Shown: piece by piece, positions 37,110 through 45,583 of the stretch
Position numbering within the stretch: position 1 is the stretch's first letter
Layout: each line of letters opens with the position of its first letter
DNA from: Aureimonas flava
GTDB taxonomy: Bacteria > Pseudomonadota > Alphaproteobacteria > Rhizobiales > Rhizobiaceae
Assembly: GCF_003583935.1 (NCBI RefSeq)
Contig: NZ_QYRN01000006.1
Span: 295,145 to 359,144, forward strand
Direction: 5' to 3'
DNA: 64,000 nt
Position numbers and translations under genes: made by a program
The notes under the pieces: generated by a model
The model's database searches: none
Told to the model about the DNA's origin: nothing
Seen by the model: only the letters and a program-made list of their open reading frames with translations

Positions 37110-37894
37110 GGCTGGCGGCAGAGAACCTCACCTTTCGGGCCGGCGGGCGAGCGATCGTCGACGACGTGTCGCTGGAGGCGCGGCCAGGCGAGTTCATGGC
37201 GCTCGTCGGTCCCAACGGATCGGGCAAGACGACGCTGATCGCCATGCTGGCGGGTCTGAAGCGCCCCCACGGCGGGACGGTGACGCTGGATCGGCAGCCC
37301 GTCGCCACCATGGCCCGACGCGATCTCGCTCGGCATCTCGCCCTGGTCGAGCAGCAGGCGGAGACGGGCGAGCGGCTCAGCGCGCGCCAGGCGGTGGAAC
37401 TCGGGAGAACGCCCCATCTCGGCGCCATGTCCCCTTGGGGAGCGCGTGACGACGGGATCGTGGCCCGAGCGCTCGAGGCCGTCGACATGGCACCCTTCGC
37501 CGACCGGCTCTGGCATTCGCTGTCGGGCGGCGAGCGGCAGCGGCTCCACATCGCCCGCGCGCTCGCGCAGGAGCCGAAGGTCCTGATTCTCGACGAGCCG
37601 ACCAATCACCTCGACGTCGAGCACCAGCTCGGCCTCCTCGCGCTGGTTCGCCGCCGCGGCGGCACGGTGCTCGCGGCCCTCCACGACCTCAACCACGCGG
37701 CGCTGTTCGCCGACCGGATCGCGGTGATGCAGGGCGGGCGGCTCGTCGCCGTCGGGCCGCCGGCTGCAGTGCTGACGCCCGAGCTGATCGGCGCCGTCTT
37801 CAAGGTGACGGCTGCCGTCGAGATCGGCCCGGATGGGCGTCCCTTCATCCGCTTCGCCCCGCCCGCCATTCCGTCCACCGGGAGGGATCCATGA
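37106..37894 (+). CDS. BtuD-like ABC transporter ATP-binding protein
   Basis: A 262-residue ATPase with Walker A GPNGSGKTT, Q-loop LVEQQAETG, signature LSGGERQRLHIARAL, Walker B VLILDEPTNHLD and H-loop ALHDLNHA. The N-terminus MRLAAENLTFRAGGRAIVDD is typical of haem, B12 or siderophore importers. It starts at 37106, overlapping the permease stop by 4 bases, and ends overlapping the pseudoazurin start by 4 bases. Confidence 0.93.
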   Translation: MRLAAENLTFRAGGRAIVDDVSLEARPGEFMALVGPNGSGKTTLIAMLAGLKRPHGGTVTLDRQPVATMARRDLARHLALVEQQAETGERLSARQAVELGRTPHLGAMSPWGARDDGIVARALEAVDMAPFADRLWHSLSGGERQRLHIARALAQEPKVLILDEPTNHLDVEHQLGLLALVRRRGGTVLAALHDLNHAALFADRIAVMQGGRLVAVGPPAAVLTPELIGAVFKVTAAVEIGPDGRPFIRFAPPAIPSTGRDP

Positions 37895-38337
37895 AGACGC
37901 TTCCCCTTGCCGCCGCCGCCCTGTTCTCGTTGGCCGCGAGCGCCAGTGCCGAGACCGTCGAGGTGCGCATGCTGAGCCGCGGCGAGCACGGCTCGATGGT
38001 GTTCGAGCCGGAATATGTCGAGCTCGCCCCTGGCGACACCCTCCAGTTCCGCGTCGGCAGCCGCAGCCATAACGCGGCCTCGATCGACGCGATGGCGCCG
38101 GAGGGAGCCACGCCGTTCAAGGGCCAGATCGACGAGGAGATCGCGGTGACGCTCGACCGTCCCGGCTTCTACGGCATCAAGTGCTCGCCGCACCTCGGCA
38201 TGGGCATGGTCATGCTGGTGAAGGTCGGCGAGGCAACCGTGTCCGAAGGGTTCGTCGATCCGGCGCTTCCCGCCCGCGCGAAGAAGCGGTTCGAGGAGAT
38301 CATGGGCCGCGCCGGGCTCGGCGAGGCGGAGCCGTGA
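37891..38337 (+). CDS. Pseudoazurin (blue copper protein)
   Basis: A 148-residue periplasmic type-1 copper protein with signal peptide MKTLPLAAAALFSLAASASA. The copper ligands appear as His in RSHNAAS and Cys, His and Met in GIKCSPHLGMGM, the standard pseudoazurin set. Pseudoazurins carry electrons to nitrite reductases, N2O reductase or cytochrome peroxidases in the periplasm. Its start overlaps the BtuD-like stop by 4 bases, so it is translated as the fourth gene of the riboswitch-controlled operon, an unusual place. No denitrification gene is present in the window. The C-terminal tail (VSEGFVDPALPARAKKRFEEIM) is the expected helix pair. Confidence 0.92.
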   Translation: MKTLPLAAAALFSLAASASAETVEVRMLSRGEHGSMVFEPEYVELAPGDTLQFRVGSRSHNAASIDAMAPEGATPFKGQIDEEIAVTLDRPGFYGIKCSPHLGMGMVMLVKVGEATVSEGFVDPALPARAKKRFEEIMGRAGLGEAEP

Positions 38338-38362
38338 GCGTGGCCGATGGCGACACGGCCAA

Positions 38363-38386
38363 GCGTCCGGCAAGGTTGCCGGACGC
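38363..38386. terminator. Bidirectional hairpin terminator
   Basis: GCGTCCGGCAA and TTGCCGGACGC form a perfect 11-bp stem around a short loop, 25 bases after the pseudoazurin stop and 28 bases before the convergent AztD-ZinT stop. It is well placed to end both transcripts. Confidence 0.7.
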
Positions 38387-38414
38387 CTCCGTCCACCCCG
38401 ATATGCGGTCCCCT

Positions 38415-40235
38415 TCAGTGCGCCATCATCTCGCTGACGATCTGCGCAGGGTTCAGCGAGGAGGGATAGTAGGTCGGCCAGTTCGTGACCTCCTCCAGGA
38501 GGGAAGCCCGATCGTCGCCCCAATAGAGGTGGTAGTGGTCGGCCTTCGCCGGGGCGATCCCGTGGTCACTGAACTGGATGAACCGCGGAGCGCCGGCGTC
38601 GCCGTCCGTCTTGCGGAAGATGAAGCGGACGCCGCGGTTCCCCTTCTTGTAGGTCAGAGTCTCGCGGCCGTCGGAGGCATAGGTCCCCTTCGTCGGCTTG
38701 CCGTCCTCGTAGAAGGTGACGACATCGCCCTCGATCGCGATCCGCTCGACATCGGTGCGGTAGCCGGTCTCGTACTCGGCCTTGTAGCCGGCAGCACTCG
38801 TCGTGCCCTTCTCGGCCTTGTGCGCCCACACGGGATCGAGCGTCCCGTCCCGGAGATACGGGTAGACCGATTGCCAGTCGCCCGCGTAGTCCGAGAGCGG
38901 TCGGTCCCGGATCTGGCTGTCCTCGAAGTAGCCGGCGTAGATCTTCGGGTCGCCGTGGGAATGGGCGTGGCCCGCATGGTCGTGGCCGTCGCCCTGGTGG
39001 ACGACGCCGCTGCCGCCGACCACGGCGATGTTGTAGGGCGTCCCCTCGACCGCGATCGTGCCGGCCTCCTTCAACGTGTCCTTGCCGATGCGGCGGACCA
39101 GACCTGCCCTGGGATCGCTCATGACGACCTCGTCGCCCGCCATCGCGATCCGCGGGCGCGGATCGTTCCAGTGCCCGTCCAACGAGTAGGGCTCGGTGAC
39201 GCGCGCGCTCCTGGCGACCTTGCCGTCGAGGACATCGATCTGGTGCAACGTTCCGTCCTCGGTCAGCACGTAGCCGAAGCGGGCGTTCGCGGGATCGAGC
39301 GCGAAGTCGATGCGCCGGAAGGGCAGTTCGATGTGGCGGAAGTGGGGTTCGTCGACCGGATCGACGACGACGAGGCCCTTGGCGCCGTGGTTGCCGAGGA
39401 ACACCTGCATCGCCTTCGAGCCGAGCAGGGTGCCGGTGCTGTCCCCCGCCGGCAGGTCGGACGGGTAGGCGAGCATCTCGAATGCCAGCCCGTCCTTCCC
39501 GGCGGTGACCGTCAGGATGCCTTCCTTGCAACCCGTCGCGAGATAGGCGCCGGAGAAGGCCTCGCCGTGGATCCCGGTGCAGGTCTGGACCTCGCCGACG
39601 GGCGTTCCGTCCGCCTTCACCTGCTGGAGGCCGAGGCGCTGGGGCGCCGCGTCGCCCTCGACGGGCGCCTCGGAGGCGACGCTCGTCACCCAGGCATCGC
39701 CGATCGGTGCGGCATAGCCATGGTGCGCGCGCGCCTGGGGAAGCCGGGTCGCCTCGACCTTGCCCTCGCCTAGAAGATGCGCGTCGAGAACCTCGGCATA
39801 CCCCCCGCGATCGAAGTTGATGACGACCTTGCCGTCATGGTCGATCAGATGGAAGGGGCGGGGACCCGTCAGCGTCGCTTCGTGGGCAACCGGATCGTCG
39901 ATGTCGATATCCGAATGGTCGCCATGCGAGTGGAGGGAGATGCCGCTGCGGATGAAGTGGACCTCGTCGTCGTCGGATTGGACGGCAACGACCGCCGAGC
40001 CGCTGTCGACGCCGTAGAGCCTGCTCTGTCCGGTCGTCCCGAACGACCACCGCTTGGCCGGATCGCTGAGGTCGAAGGCGGTCACCTTCGGCGCGGCGTG
40101 ATCGCCAACGAACACGCGGTAGAGCGTGACGTCCTCGTGGCCGTGTTCGGCTTCTTGAGCCACCGCGTTGGCGGTCAGGGCGAGCGATAGGCCTGTCGCG
40201 CAGGCAAGAGGGCGCAGCATCGTCGTCTTCTCCAA
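38415..40235 (-). CDS. AztD-type zinc metallochaperone fused to ZinT domain
   Basis: A 606-residue periplasmic protein. A signal peptide (LACATGLSLALTANAVA) precedes a beta-propeller-like domain (about 30-400) resembling the zinc chaperone AztD, with His-rich SLHSHGDHSDIDIDD near the N-terminus. A His-rich linker, HQGDGHDHAGHAHSHGD (about 412-428), leads to a C-terminal ZinT/YodA domain (428-606). That domain has GDWQSVYPYLRDG and the ZinT zinc ligands in FSDHGIAPAKADHYHLYW. Both proteins bind zinc in the periplasm and pass it to AztC/ZnuA. Here they are one chain, directly upstream of an AztC-like gene on the same strand. An alternative start is MLRPLACATG at 40220. Confidence 0.85.
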   Translation of the reverse strand: MEKTTMLRPLACATGLSLALTANAVAQEAEHGHEDVTLYRVFVGDHAAPKVTAFDLSDPAKRWSFGTTGQSRLYGVDSGSAVVAVQSDDDEVHFIRSGISLHSHGDHSDIDIDDPVAHEATLTGPRPFHLIDHDGKVVINFDRGGYAEVLDAHLLGEGKVEATRLPQARAHHGYAAPIGDAWVTSVASEAPVEGDAAPQRLGLQQVKADGTPVGEVQTCTGIHGEAFSGAYLATGCKEGILTVTAGKDGLAFEMLAYPSDLPAGDSTGTLLGSKAMQVFLGNHGAKGLVVVDPVDEPHFRHIELPFRRIDFALDPANARFGYVLTEDGTLHQIDVLDGKVARSARVTEPYSLDGHWNDPRPRIAMAGDEVVMSDPRAGLVRRIGKDTLKEAGTIAVEGTPYNIAVVGGSGVVHQGDGHDHAGHAHSHGDPKIYAGYFEDSQIRDRPLSDYAGDWQSVYPYLRDGTLDPVWAHKAEKGTTSAAGYKAEYETGYRTDVERIAIEGDVVTFYEDGKPTKGTYASDGRETLTYKKGNRGVRFIFRKTDGDAGAPRFIQFSDHGIAPAKADHYHLYWGDDRASLLEEVTNWPTYYPSSLNPAQIVSEMMAH

Positions 40236-40269
40236 TGAAGGGTGATCGAGGAAAGGGGGCCGTGAGACC

Positions 40270-41238
40270 TCAGCGGGAGCCGAAGGCCGTCGCGATGGTC
40301 CGCGCGTTGGCGCGCATCATCTCGGCATAACTCGGCGCGGGACCGCCTGCGGCCGAGAGGGCGTCCGAGTAGAGCGTGCCGCCGAGCTCGAGGCCCGCCT
40401 CCGAGGCGATCTGCTCGATCAGCCGCGTGTTGGAGATGTTCTCGGCGAACACCGCCACGGCGTGCTGGTCGCGGATCTCGCGGATCAGGGAGGCGACATG
40501 GGCGGCCGACGCCTCCGAACCCGTCGAGACGCCCTGCGGCGACAGGAACGTGACGCCGTAGTCGCGCTCGAAGTAGCGGAAGGCGTTGTGGCCGACGACG
40601 CCGGTCCGCCGATCTTCCGGAATGGCGGCGATGGTCCGCTTGATGTGCGCGTCCAGACCGGACAGGTCCTCGCCGTACGCTTTCGCGTTCGCCTCGTAGG
40701 CCGGGCAATTGGGTCGGTCCGCGTCGCAGAAGGCTTTCGCGATGTTGCGGACGTAGACCTTGGCGTTGGCGATGGACTGCCAGGCGTGCGGGTCGTTGGG
40801 CGTCGCGTGGAAGACCGCCTCCCCACCGTCGAAGTGGTAGTGGCCGCCGTTCGGATCGTTCAGGATATCGGCGCTTTCGGTGAGCTCCACCAGCGGGGCG
40901 CTCGTCCCGCTCGCTGCGACGAGGCGGGGCAGGAAACCCTCGAAGGACAGGCCGTTGACGAGCACCACGTCGGCTCGGCCGAGCGCCCTCGCGTCGGCCG
41001 GGCGGGGCTCGTAGACGTGCGCGTCGGCGTCGGGGCCAACGAGCGTCGTCAGCTCGATGTGCTTGCCGCCCACCTGACCGGCGAGATCGCCGATGACGGA
41101 AAAGCTGGCAACGACGCGCAGCGGTTCGGCCGAGGCCGGTGCCGACAGGGCGATGGCGACAAACAGGGGGGCGATGCCGAATGTGGGGCGGAGGGCTTTC
41201 AAGGGTCGACCGTCTTGGTTCGAGCGAAGGGGCGCCAT
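40270..41238 (-). CDS. AztC/ZnuA-like zinc-binding protein
   Basis: A 322-residue cluster A-I metal-binding protein. ATG 41238 gives a signal peptide (FGIAPLFVAIALSAPASA) and a mature domain starting PLRVVASFSVIGDLAGQVGG. Zinc ligands expected for the family are in DAHVYEPRPADA and GHNAFRYFERDYG, and a His-rich loop NGGHYHFDGGEAVFHATPNDPHAW lies before the second domain. The final Asp/Glu region is AENISNTRLIEQIASEAG. It should receive zinc from the AztD-ZinT protein encoded next to it. AztA and AztB (ATPase and permease) are not seen in this window, so they must lie elsewhere or be shared with another importer. Confidence 0.9.
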   Translation of the reverse strand: MAPLRSNQDGRPLKALRPTFGIAPLFVAIALSAPASAEPLRVVASFSVIGDLAGQVGGKHIELTTLVGPDADAHVYEPRPADARALGRADVVLVNGLSFEGFLPRLVAASGTSAPLVELTESADILNDPNGGHYHFDGGEAVFHATPNDPHAWQSIANAKVYVRNIAKAFCDADRPNCPAYEANAKAYGEDLSGLDAHIKRTIAAIPEDRRTGVVGHNAFRYFERDYGVTFLSPQGVSTGSEASAAHVASLIREIRDQHAVAVFAENISNTRLIEQIASEAGLELGGTLYSDALSAAGGPAPSYAEMMRANARTIATAFGSR

Positions 41239-41318
41239 GTCCCGGCAGGGCGATGCCGGAATGGGACGGCGTCTCCCGGGTGCCGCGGTTCGGGGCGCGG
41301 AAGGATCGGAGGGCAGGA

Positions 41319-41762
41319 TCAGGCGGCTTGCCGCGACCGGTTCGGGAACGGCTCTCGTCGCTTCGTCCACGCGTTCGGCGTGACGGCGGGCGCATCCACA
41401 GGGCGAGCGTCCGGACAGGCGCGGCACCCTGCCTCATCCATCGGGTCGGTGCCGATGAACACGATGTCCTGGCGATGGTCGCCCCCGACAGAATGGAGAA
41501 CAGGCCCCATCAGGGGGCGACATTGGGAAGCTTGGGCGACCGCGGGCGTCGAACGGAGGTCGGCCACAGTGCGCGCGTCGCCGTCGCGCGCCGTTTCGCG
41601 GCGATCGCGCAAGAGGTCGCCCGCGTCAACGCTCACCCCGCCCGAGTCGGGGAGGATGGTTACGAAAAGGGGCCCTTCGCGGCTCTGAAGCATGTGGTTC
41701 GACCGAACCGTCTTCCCGTCTCCGAGGAAGCCGGACAGGGCGGTGACGGGCAACTTTCGCAT
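41319..41762 (-). pseudogene. Internally deleted COG0523 (ZigA/CobW) GTPase remnant
   Basis: One open frame of 147 codons joins two ends of a Zn-responsive COG0523 GTPase. The start reads KLPVTALSGFLGDGKT (P-loop) with SNHMLQSREG; the end reads GDHRQDIVFIGTDPMDEA, AWTKRREPFPNRSRQ, as in ZigA C-termini. The middle, including the Cys metal motif and the NKxD GTP motif of the usual roughly 400-residue protein, is missing, and several kept positions are altered (DPFP to EPFP). A Zur-box-like palindrome lies 36 bases upstream. The remnant precedes aztC on the same strand, so its promoter may still drive the zinc genes. Confidence 0.75.
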
Positions 41763-41797
41763 GGCCAACTCCCGGGGCGGATCTGGTCGATGCGTGT

Positions 41798-41816
41798 AAT
41801 GTTATCTTATAACGTT
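41798..41816. promoter_or_regulatory. Zur-box-like palindrome
   Basis: AATGTTATCTTATAACGTT is a 19-base near-palindrome (halves AATGTTAT and ATAACGTT with one mismatch), in an AT-rich patch of otherwise GC-rich DNA. Its form matches the alphaproteobacterial Zur operator (ATGTTATAxTATAACAT). It lies just upstream of the zinc genes on the minus strand, which should be repressed when zinc is sufficient. Confidence 0.75.
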
Positions 41817-42445
41817 GGCAAGGGGGAGGGTTCGAAAGGCACGTTCGTCCATGGTTCGTTGCTGCACGATCGGCCTCGGCTCGCCTGGTTCGGGAAGCGC
41901 CGCTCGAATGGCGGCCGTTGCGGCATTGGCCCAGGGATCACTGCCGGACATCCGGCGGCCGGCCTCGACGTCGTCACACCCGCTGACCTCGACCGAATGG
42001 ACGACGTCGCGCTATCGCCGGAGGAGCGTGCTCGCCGACGGCGCGACATCGAACTCAAGGCCGAACGATCTCAGCGTTGGCGCTGGAGGGGGTCGGTCTC
42101 CCCAAGCCGCTCTTGGCCAATGGGTTCGGCGAGCGCGGCGTGGTGTTCCGCCCGTTCTAGCCGGATGACACCTTCCGGAGACACATCCTGTACCGACGCG
42201 ACAACTTCCAACCTTCCAGGCCCAGTTCGTTCAGCCAGTCCGCCGTCTCGATCGGCGTCGGACAGACCTCGGGGCGTCGCGACGATCTCCTCAAGCTTGT
42301 GCTTCTTCCGCCGCAATCCCGGCATCCTCCAAGGCTCAAAAAACGAGTTCAGGAAGGGCCACACTTCAGGGGGCAGGCCGATAGCGACGGAGGGTTCGTG
42401 AACGGAGCGCGTTCCGATCCGGCGAGGCGATGACCGACGTCCGAT
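41817..42445. other. Gene-poor stretch with a possible decayed reading frame
   Basis: About 630 bases without a confident gene. On the plus strand, 41955-42160 reads like protein across two frames: LDRMDDVALSPEERARRRRD in one and ALALEGVGLPKPLLANGF...GVVFRPF then TAG in the other, with the switch near 42072. This suggests a small frameshifted gene, which I cannot name. On the minus strand, 42157-42339 contains ETADWLNELGLEGWKL, a form seen in small DUF4177-like proteins, but the evidence is weak. Confidence 0.35.
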
Positions 42446-42907
42446 TCACGCCATGGCAGGTCTCGTGCGCTGGCCTGCGACGTAGGCGAACAACGCTCCG
42501 CCGATCAGGCCCGTCAACGACAGAGCCAGAAGGCCTTCGGGCGTACGGGCCGCGGCGACGAACGTCGGCATCGGGCTGACGAAGCCCATCACCTCGAATG
42601 CCGTCCATAGGGACACCGCTCCCGCCAGCGCGTGGATCGGGAGTCGCGCGTACGGAAGGGCTCGGGACATCGGCCAGGCGGCGACGAAGGCAGGGAGAAA
42701 GGCGGCCGCCGTGATCGCGGCCATGACAGGGCCGAAGAAGACGATGTCCTGAAGCGTCGTGAGCGTTCGGACAAGAGGCGATATTGGCGCTCCCAAGTCT
42801 GCAAGGTTCGATAGGTTGATATTCGTCTGAATGAAGCTTGCCGGGATCGCCGTCGCGAGAACGGCCAGCAGAAACGCGATCGCCAGGCGGCCGGCCGTTC
42901 GGGTCAT
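42446..42907 (-). CDS. Small integral membrane protein of unknown function
   Basis: A 153-residue protein with four hydrophobic segments: about 8-30, 55-80, 88-110 and 125-145. The N-terminal helix MTRTAGRLAIAFLLAVLATAIPASF could be a signal anchor. Conserved-looking turns are TLQDIVFFGPVMAAI and SLTGLIGGALFAYVAG. I do not recognise a family. It is divergent from the PQQ-dependent dehydrogenase gene. Confidence 0.6.
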   Translation of the reverse strand: MTRTAGRLAIAFLLAVLATAIPASFIQTNINLSNLADLGAPISPLVRTLTTLQDIVFFGPVMAAITAAAFLPAFVAAWPMSRALPYARLPIHALAGAVSLWTAFEVMGFVSPMPTFVAAARTPEGLLALSLTGLIGGALFAYVAGQRTRPAMA

Positions 42908-42988
42908 CGTTCACCATTCCTTGTGTAGCGCCGCCGCCGGCCGTTCGTCGCCTATGTTGGCTGTCTACATGGAAGCGAGGCGACGCAA

Positions 42989-44152
42989 ATGAACACGAAC
43001 ATTGCCGTGAACCCGTGCGCGCGCCGCTCTCGCCTTCCCGCCGTTGGTCTGTTGGCAACGCTGCTGTTCGGCCCGTCGCTGCCCGCCAAGGCCGAGCCGC
43101 CGCCTCGCGTCGATCCGAGCCTCTACCGCGTCGTGAGCGAGATCGAAGGGCTGGAGCGGCCCTGGTCGCTGGCGTTCCTGCCCGACGGGCGCCGCCTCCT
43201 TACGGAAGCGGTGGGGCGGCTGCGGGTCGTCGGCGCGGACGGCGCGCTCGACCCCGCGCCGGTGCGCGGCCTGCCGCCGATCTACACGGCCGGTCAGGGC
43301 GGGCTGATGGACGTTGCGGTCGACCCGGATTTCGCCGAGACCGGACGGATCTTCCTGACCTTCCTGCACGGCGACGCCGAGGCCAACAATGTGAGACTGG
43401 TCAGCGCCCGCCTGCGGGACGGCGCGCTCGACGACCTTCGGGTGCTCTTCACCGCGACGCCGAAGGCCGGCGGCTCCAATCACGGAAGCCGCATCGCCTT
43501 CCTGCCCGACGGGACCCTGGCGCTTTCGCTCGGCGACGGGTTCGACCGGCGCGAGGACGCGCAGGATCCCGCCAACACGCTCGGCAAGATCGTGCGGCTC
43601 GGCCGCGACGGGTCGATCCCGGCGGACAATCCGCTGGCCGCCCGCCCCGGCGCCGCACCCGAGATCCTGACGCTCGGGCACCGCAACGTGCAGGGGATCG
43701 CGCTCGATCCTTCGGACGGCACGCTTCTCGTCGCCGAGCATGGACCGCGCGGCGGGGACGAGCTGAACCGGCTGGTGCCCGGCCGCAACTACGGCTGGCC
43801 GCTGGTCTCCGGCGGCCTCGACTACAGCTTCGCGCGCGTCACGCCCTTCGCCTCGTTGCCGGGCTTCGAGGCGCCGCTCCTGGAATGGACGCCCTCGATC
43901 GCCCCCGCCGGGCTCGCGGTCTACGGGGGAGACCTGTTCCCGCAGTGGCGCGGAGCGCTCCTGGTGCCCGCGCTCGCGGAGAAGACGGTGCGCCTCGTGC
44001 ATCGGCAAGGCGGGCGGATCACCGGGCAGGAGCTGCTTCTCGCCGAACTGGGCGAGCGGATGCGCGACGTCAGAGTCGCGCCGGACGGCTCGATCCAGGT
44101 CCTGACCGACGGGGAGACGGGGCGCCTCCTGCGGCTCGTGCCGCCGTCCTGA
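42989..44152 (+). CDS. PQQ-dependent soluble aldose/sugar dehydrogenase
   Basis: A 387-residue periplasmic quinoprotein of the soluble glucose/aldose dehydrogenase family (YliI-like). It has a signal peptide (SRLPAVGLLATLLFGPSLPAKA) and six-bladed propeller motifs RPWSLAFLPDGRRLLTEAVG, GGLMDVAVDPDFAETG, SNHGSRIAFLPDG (His165, the catalytic His position), TLGHRNVQGIALDP and EHGPRGGDELN. The enzyme oxidises aldoses to lactones with PQQ and passes electrons to the respiratory chain. It is convergent with the pqq biosynthesis genes 32 bases away, which supports PQQ as cofactor. Confidence 0.92.
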   Translation: MNTNIAVNPCARRSRLPAVGLLATLLFGPSLPAKAEPPPRVDPSLYRVVSEIEGLERPWSLAFLPDGRRLLTEAVGRLRVVGADGALDPAPVRGLPPIYTAGQGGLMDVAVDPDFAETGRIFLTFLHGDAEANNVRLVSARLRDGALDDLRVLFTATPKAGGSNHGSRIAFLPDGTLALSLGDGFDRREDAQDPANTLGKIVRLGRDGSIPADNPLAARPGAAPEILTLGHRNVQGIALDPSDGTLLVAEHGPRGGDELNRLVPGRNYGWPLVSGGLDYSFARVTPFASLPGFEAPLLEWTPSIAPAGLAVYGGDLFPQWRGALLVPALAEKTVRLVHRQGGRITGQELLLAELGERMRDVRVAPDGSIQVLTDGETGRLLRLVPPS

Positions 44153-44158
44153 CGGCAC

Positions 44159-44178
44159 GCGGGACCGGAAAGTCCCGC
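44159..44178. terminator. Hairpin between the PQQ dehydrogenase and pqqE
   Basis: GCGGGAC-CGGAAA-GTCCCGC forms a perfect 7-bp stem in the 31-base gap between the two convergent genes and could end transcription in both directions. Confidence 0.55.
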
Positions 44179-44183
44179 CGGCG

Positions 44184-45293
44184 TCAGGCGGGCTCCGTCG
44201 CTGCGCCGATGCGCCGGTATCGGATGGGCGCCGGCGCGCCACGCGCCTCGTCCTCGGCCAGTCCCGAGATGCGGCCGTGCAGCGGCGACAGCGAGCAGGC
44301 GGGATCGGTCGCTGCCGCGTCGCCCGCCAGCATCATCGCCTGGCAGCGGCAACCGCCGAAATCGATCTCGCGTCGCTCGCAGCTGCGGCAGGGCTCCTTC
44401 ATCCACGCCGTCCCGCGATAGGCCTCGAAGGCCGGGGAGCGCGCCCAGATGTCGGCGAGCGGCGTCCGCGCGGCGTTGTCGAAGGTCAGATGCGGGATCG
44501 AGGCGGCGCCATGGCAGGGCATCGCCGTGCCGTCGGGCGTGATCATGAAGGCGTCGCGCGCCCAGCCGCCCATGCAGGCCTTGGGATAGCGGGCGTAGTA
44601 GTCGGACGCCACGAAGTCGATCGCCAGCACGCCGCGAAGCGAGGCGCGCGCGGCTTCCACCACGCCGATCTGCCGCTCCACCGCCTCGCGCGAGGGCATC
44701 AGCGCCGCGCGGTTCAGGAGCGCCCAGCCGTAATACTGGACGTTGGCGATCTCCAGCCGTTCCGCGCCGAGAGCGAGGGCAAGCTCGATGAAGAGTTCGA
44801 CCTCGTCGATGTTGCGGCGATGGATCGGCGCGTTGACCGTGAGCGGCAGACCGGCTTCGCGCACCGCGCGGGCGGCGGCGAGCTTGCGCTCGTGCGCGCC
44901 CTTGAGGCGGCCGATCAGCTCGGTGGTCTCGGCCCGCGCGCCCTGGAAGGAGATCTGCACATGGTCGAGCCCGGCGGCCTTCAGCGAGGCCACCATGCGC
45001 GCGTCGACGCCGACCCCGGCGGTGATGAGGTTCGAATAGACGCCGCGCGCGGCCAGGACGCTCACCAGTTCGGGCAGGTCGCGACGCAGCGTCGGTTCGC
45101 CGCCGGACAGGTGGACCTGCAGGATGCCGAGGTCCGCGGCCTGTTCGAGGATCGACGTCCACGCCTGCGTGCCGAGCTCCCGGTCGGCCTTCAGGAGTTC
45201 CAGCGGGTTGGAGCAGTAGCCGCATTGCAGGGTGCAGCGATGCGTCAGCTCGGCGAGGATGCCGATCGGAAGGCCGGGGCTCGTCTCGCTCAC
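44184..45293 (-). CDS. pqqE: PqqE, radical SAM peptide cross-linking enzyme
   Basis: A 369-residue radical SAM/SPASM protein. The radical SAM cluster motif is HRCTLQCGYC (Cys20, Cys24, Cys27). The SPASM domain is seen in KACMGGW, MPCHGA and CRSCERREIDFGGCRCQA. PqqE joins Glu and Tyr of PqqA by a C-C bond, the first committed step of PQQ synthesis. The start is a GTG at 45293 overlapping the pqqD stop by 4 bases. It is the last gene of the pqqABCDE operon. Confidence 0.95.
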   Translation of the reverse strand: MSETSPGLPIGILAELTHRCTLQCGYCSNPLELLKADRELGTQAWTSILEQAADLGILQVHLSGGEPTLRRDLPELVSVLAARGVYSNLITAGVGVDARMVASLKAAGLDHVQISFQGARAETTELIGRLKGAHERKLAAARAVREAGLPLTVNAPIHRRNIDEVELFIELALALGAERLEIANVQYYGWALLNRAALMPSREAVERQIGVVEAARASLRGVLAIDFVASDYYARYPKACMGGWARDAFMITPDGTAMPCHGAASIPHLTFDNAARTPLADIWARSPAFEAYRGTAWMKEPCRSCERREIDFGGCRCQAMMLAGDAAATDPACSLSPLHGRISGLAEDEARGAPAPIRYRRIGAATEPA

Positions 45294-45583
45294 AGGCGCA
45301 CCACCATGCGATCGCTCCAGTCCTGGAGGAAGGCGAGCACGTCGGCGCGCACCTCGCGCTCGTCCGCCCCGTATTCCCGGGCAAGTTCGCGGGCGATCGC
45401 CCCGGCCTCGGACCGCCCGTCGCATCGGCTGAGGATCGCAAGGCTGATCTCGTCGGGCCACAGCACCTTTTCCGGCGACAGGAGCGCCCAGGCGTTGCGG
45501 TGCGGATCGAAATGCATCCGTACATGGCGCGGCAGCGACGGGCGCGAGGCGACGTCGGCCAGCGGGCGCTCCGGGCGCGTCAT
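45290..45583 (-). CDS. pqqD: PqqD, PqqA peptide chaperone
   Basis: A 97-residue peptide-binding protein (RRE fold) that presents PqqA to PqqE. SLPRHVRMHFDPHRNAWALLSPEKVLWPDEISLAIL is the conserved core, followed by the C-terminal helices. It overlaps pqqC and pqqE by 4 bases each. Confidence 0.95.
   Translation of the reverse strand: MTRPERPLADVASRPSLPRHVRMHFDPHRNAWALLSPEKVLWPDEISLAILSRCDGRSEAGAIARELAREYGADEREVRADVLAFLQDWSDRMVVRL

Noticed and set aside
38181..39773. 530-codon plus-strand frame opposite the AztD-ZinT gene
   Set aside because: Shadow frame; the minus-strand protein has clear zinc domains.
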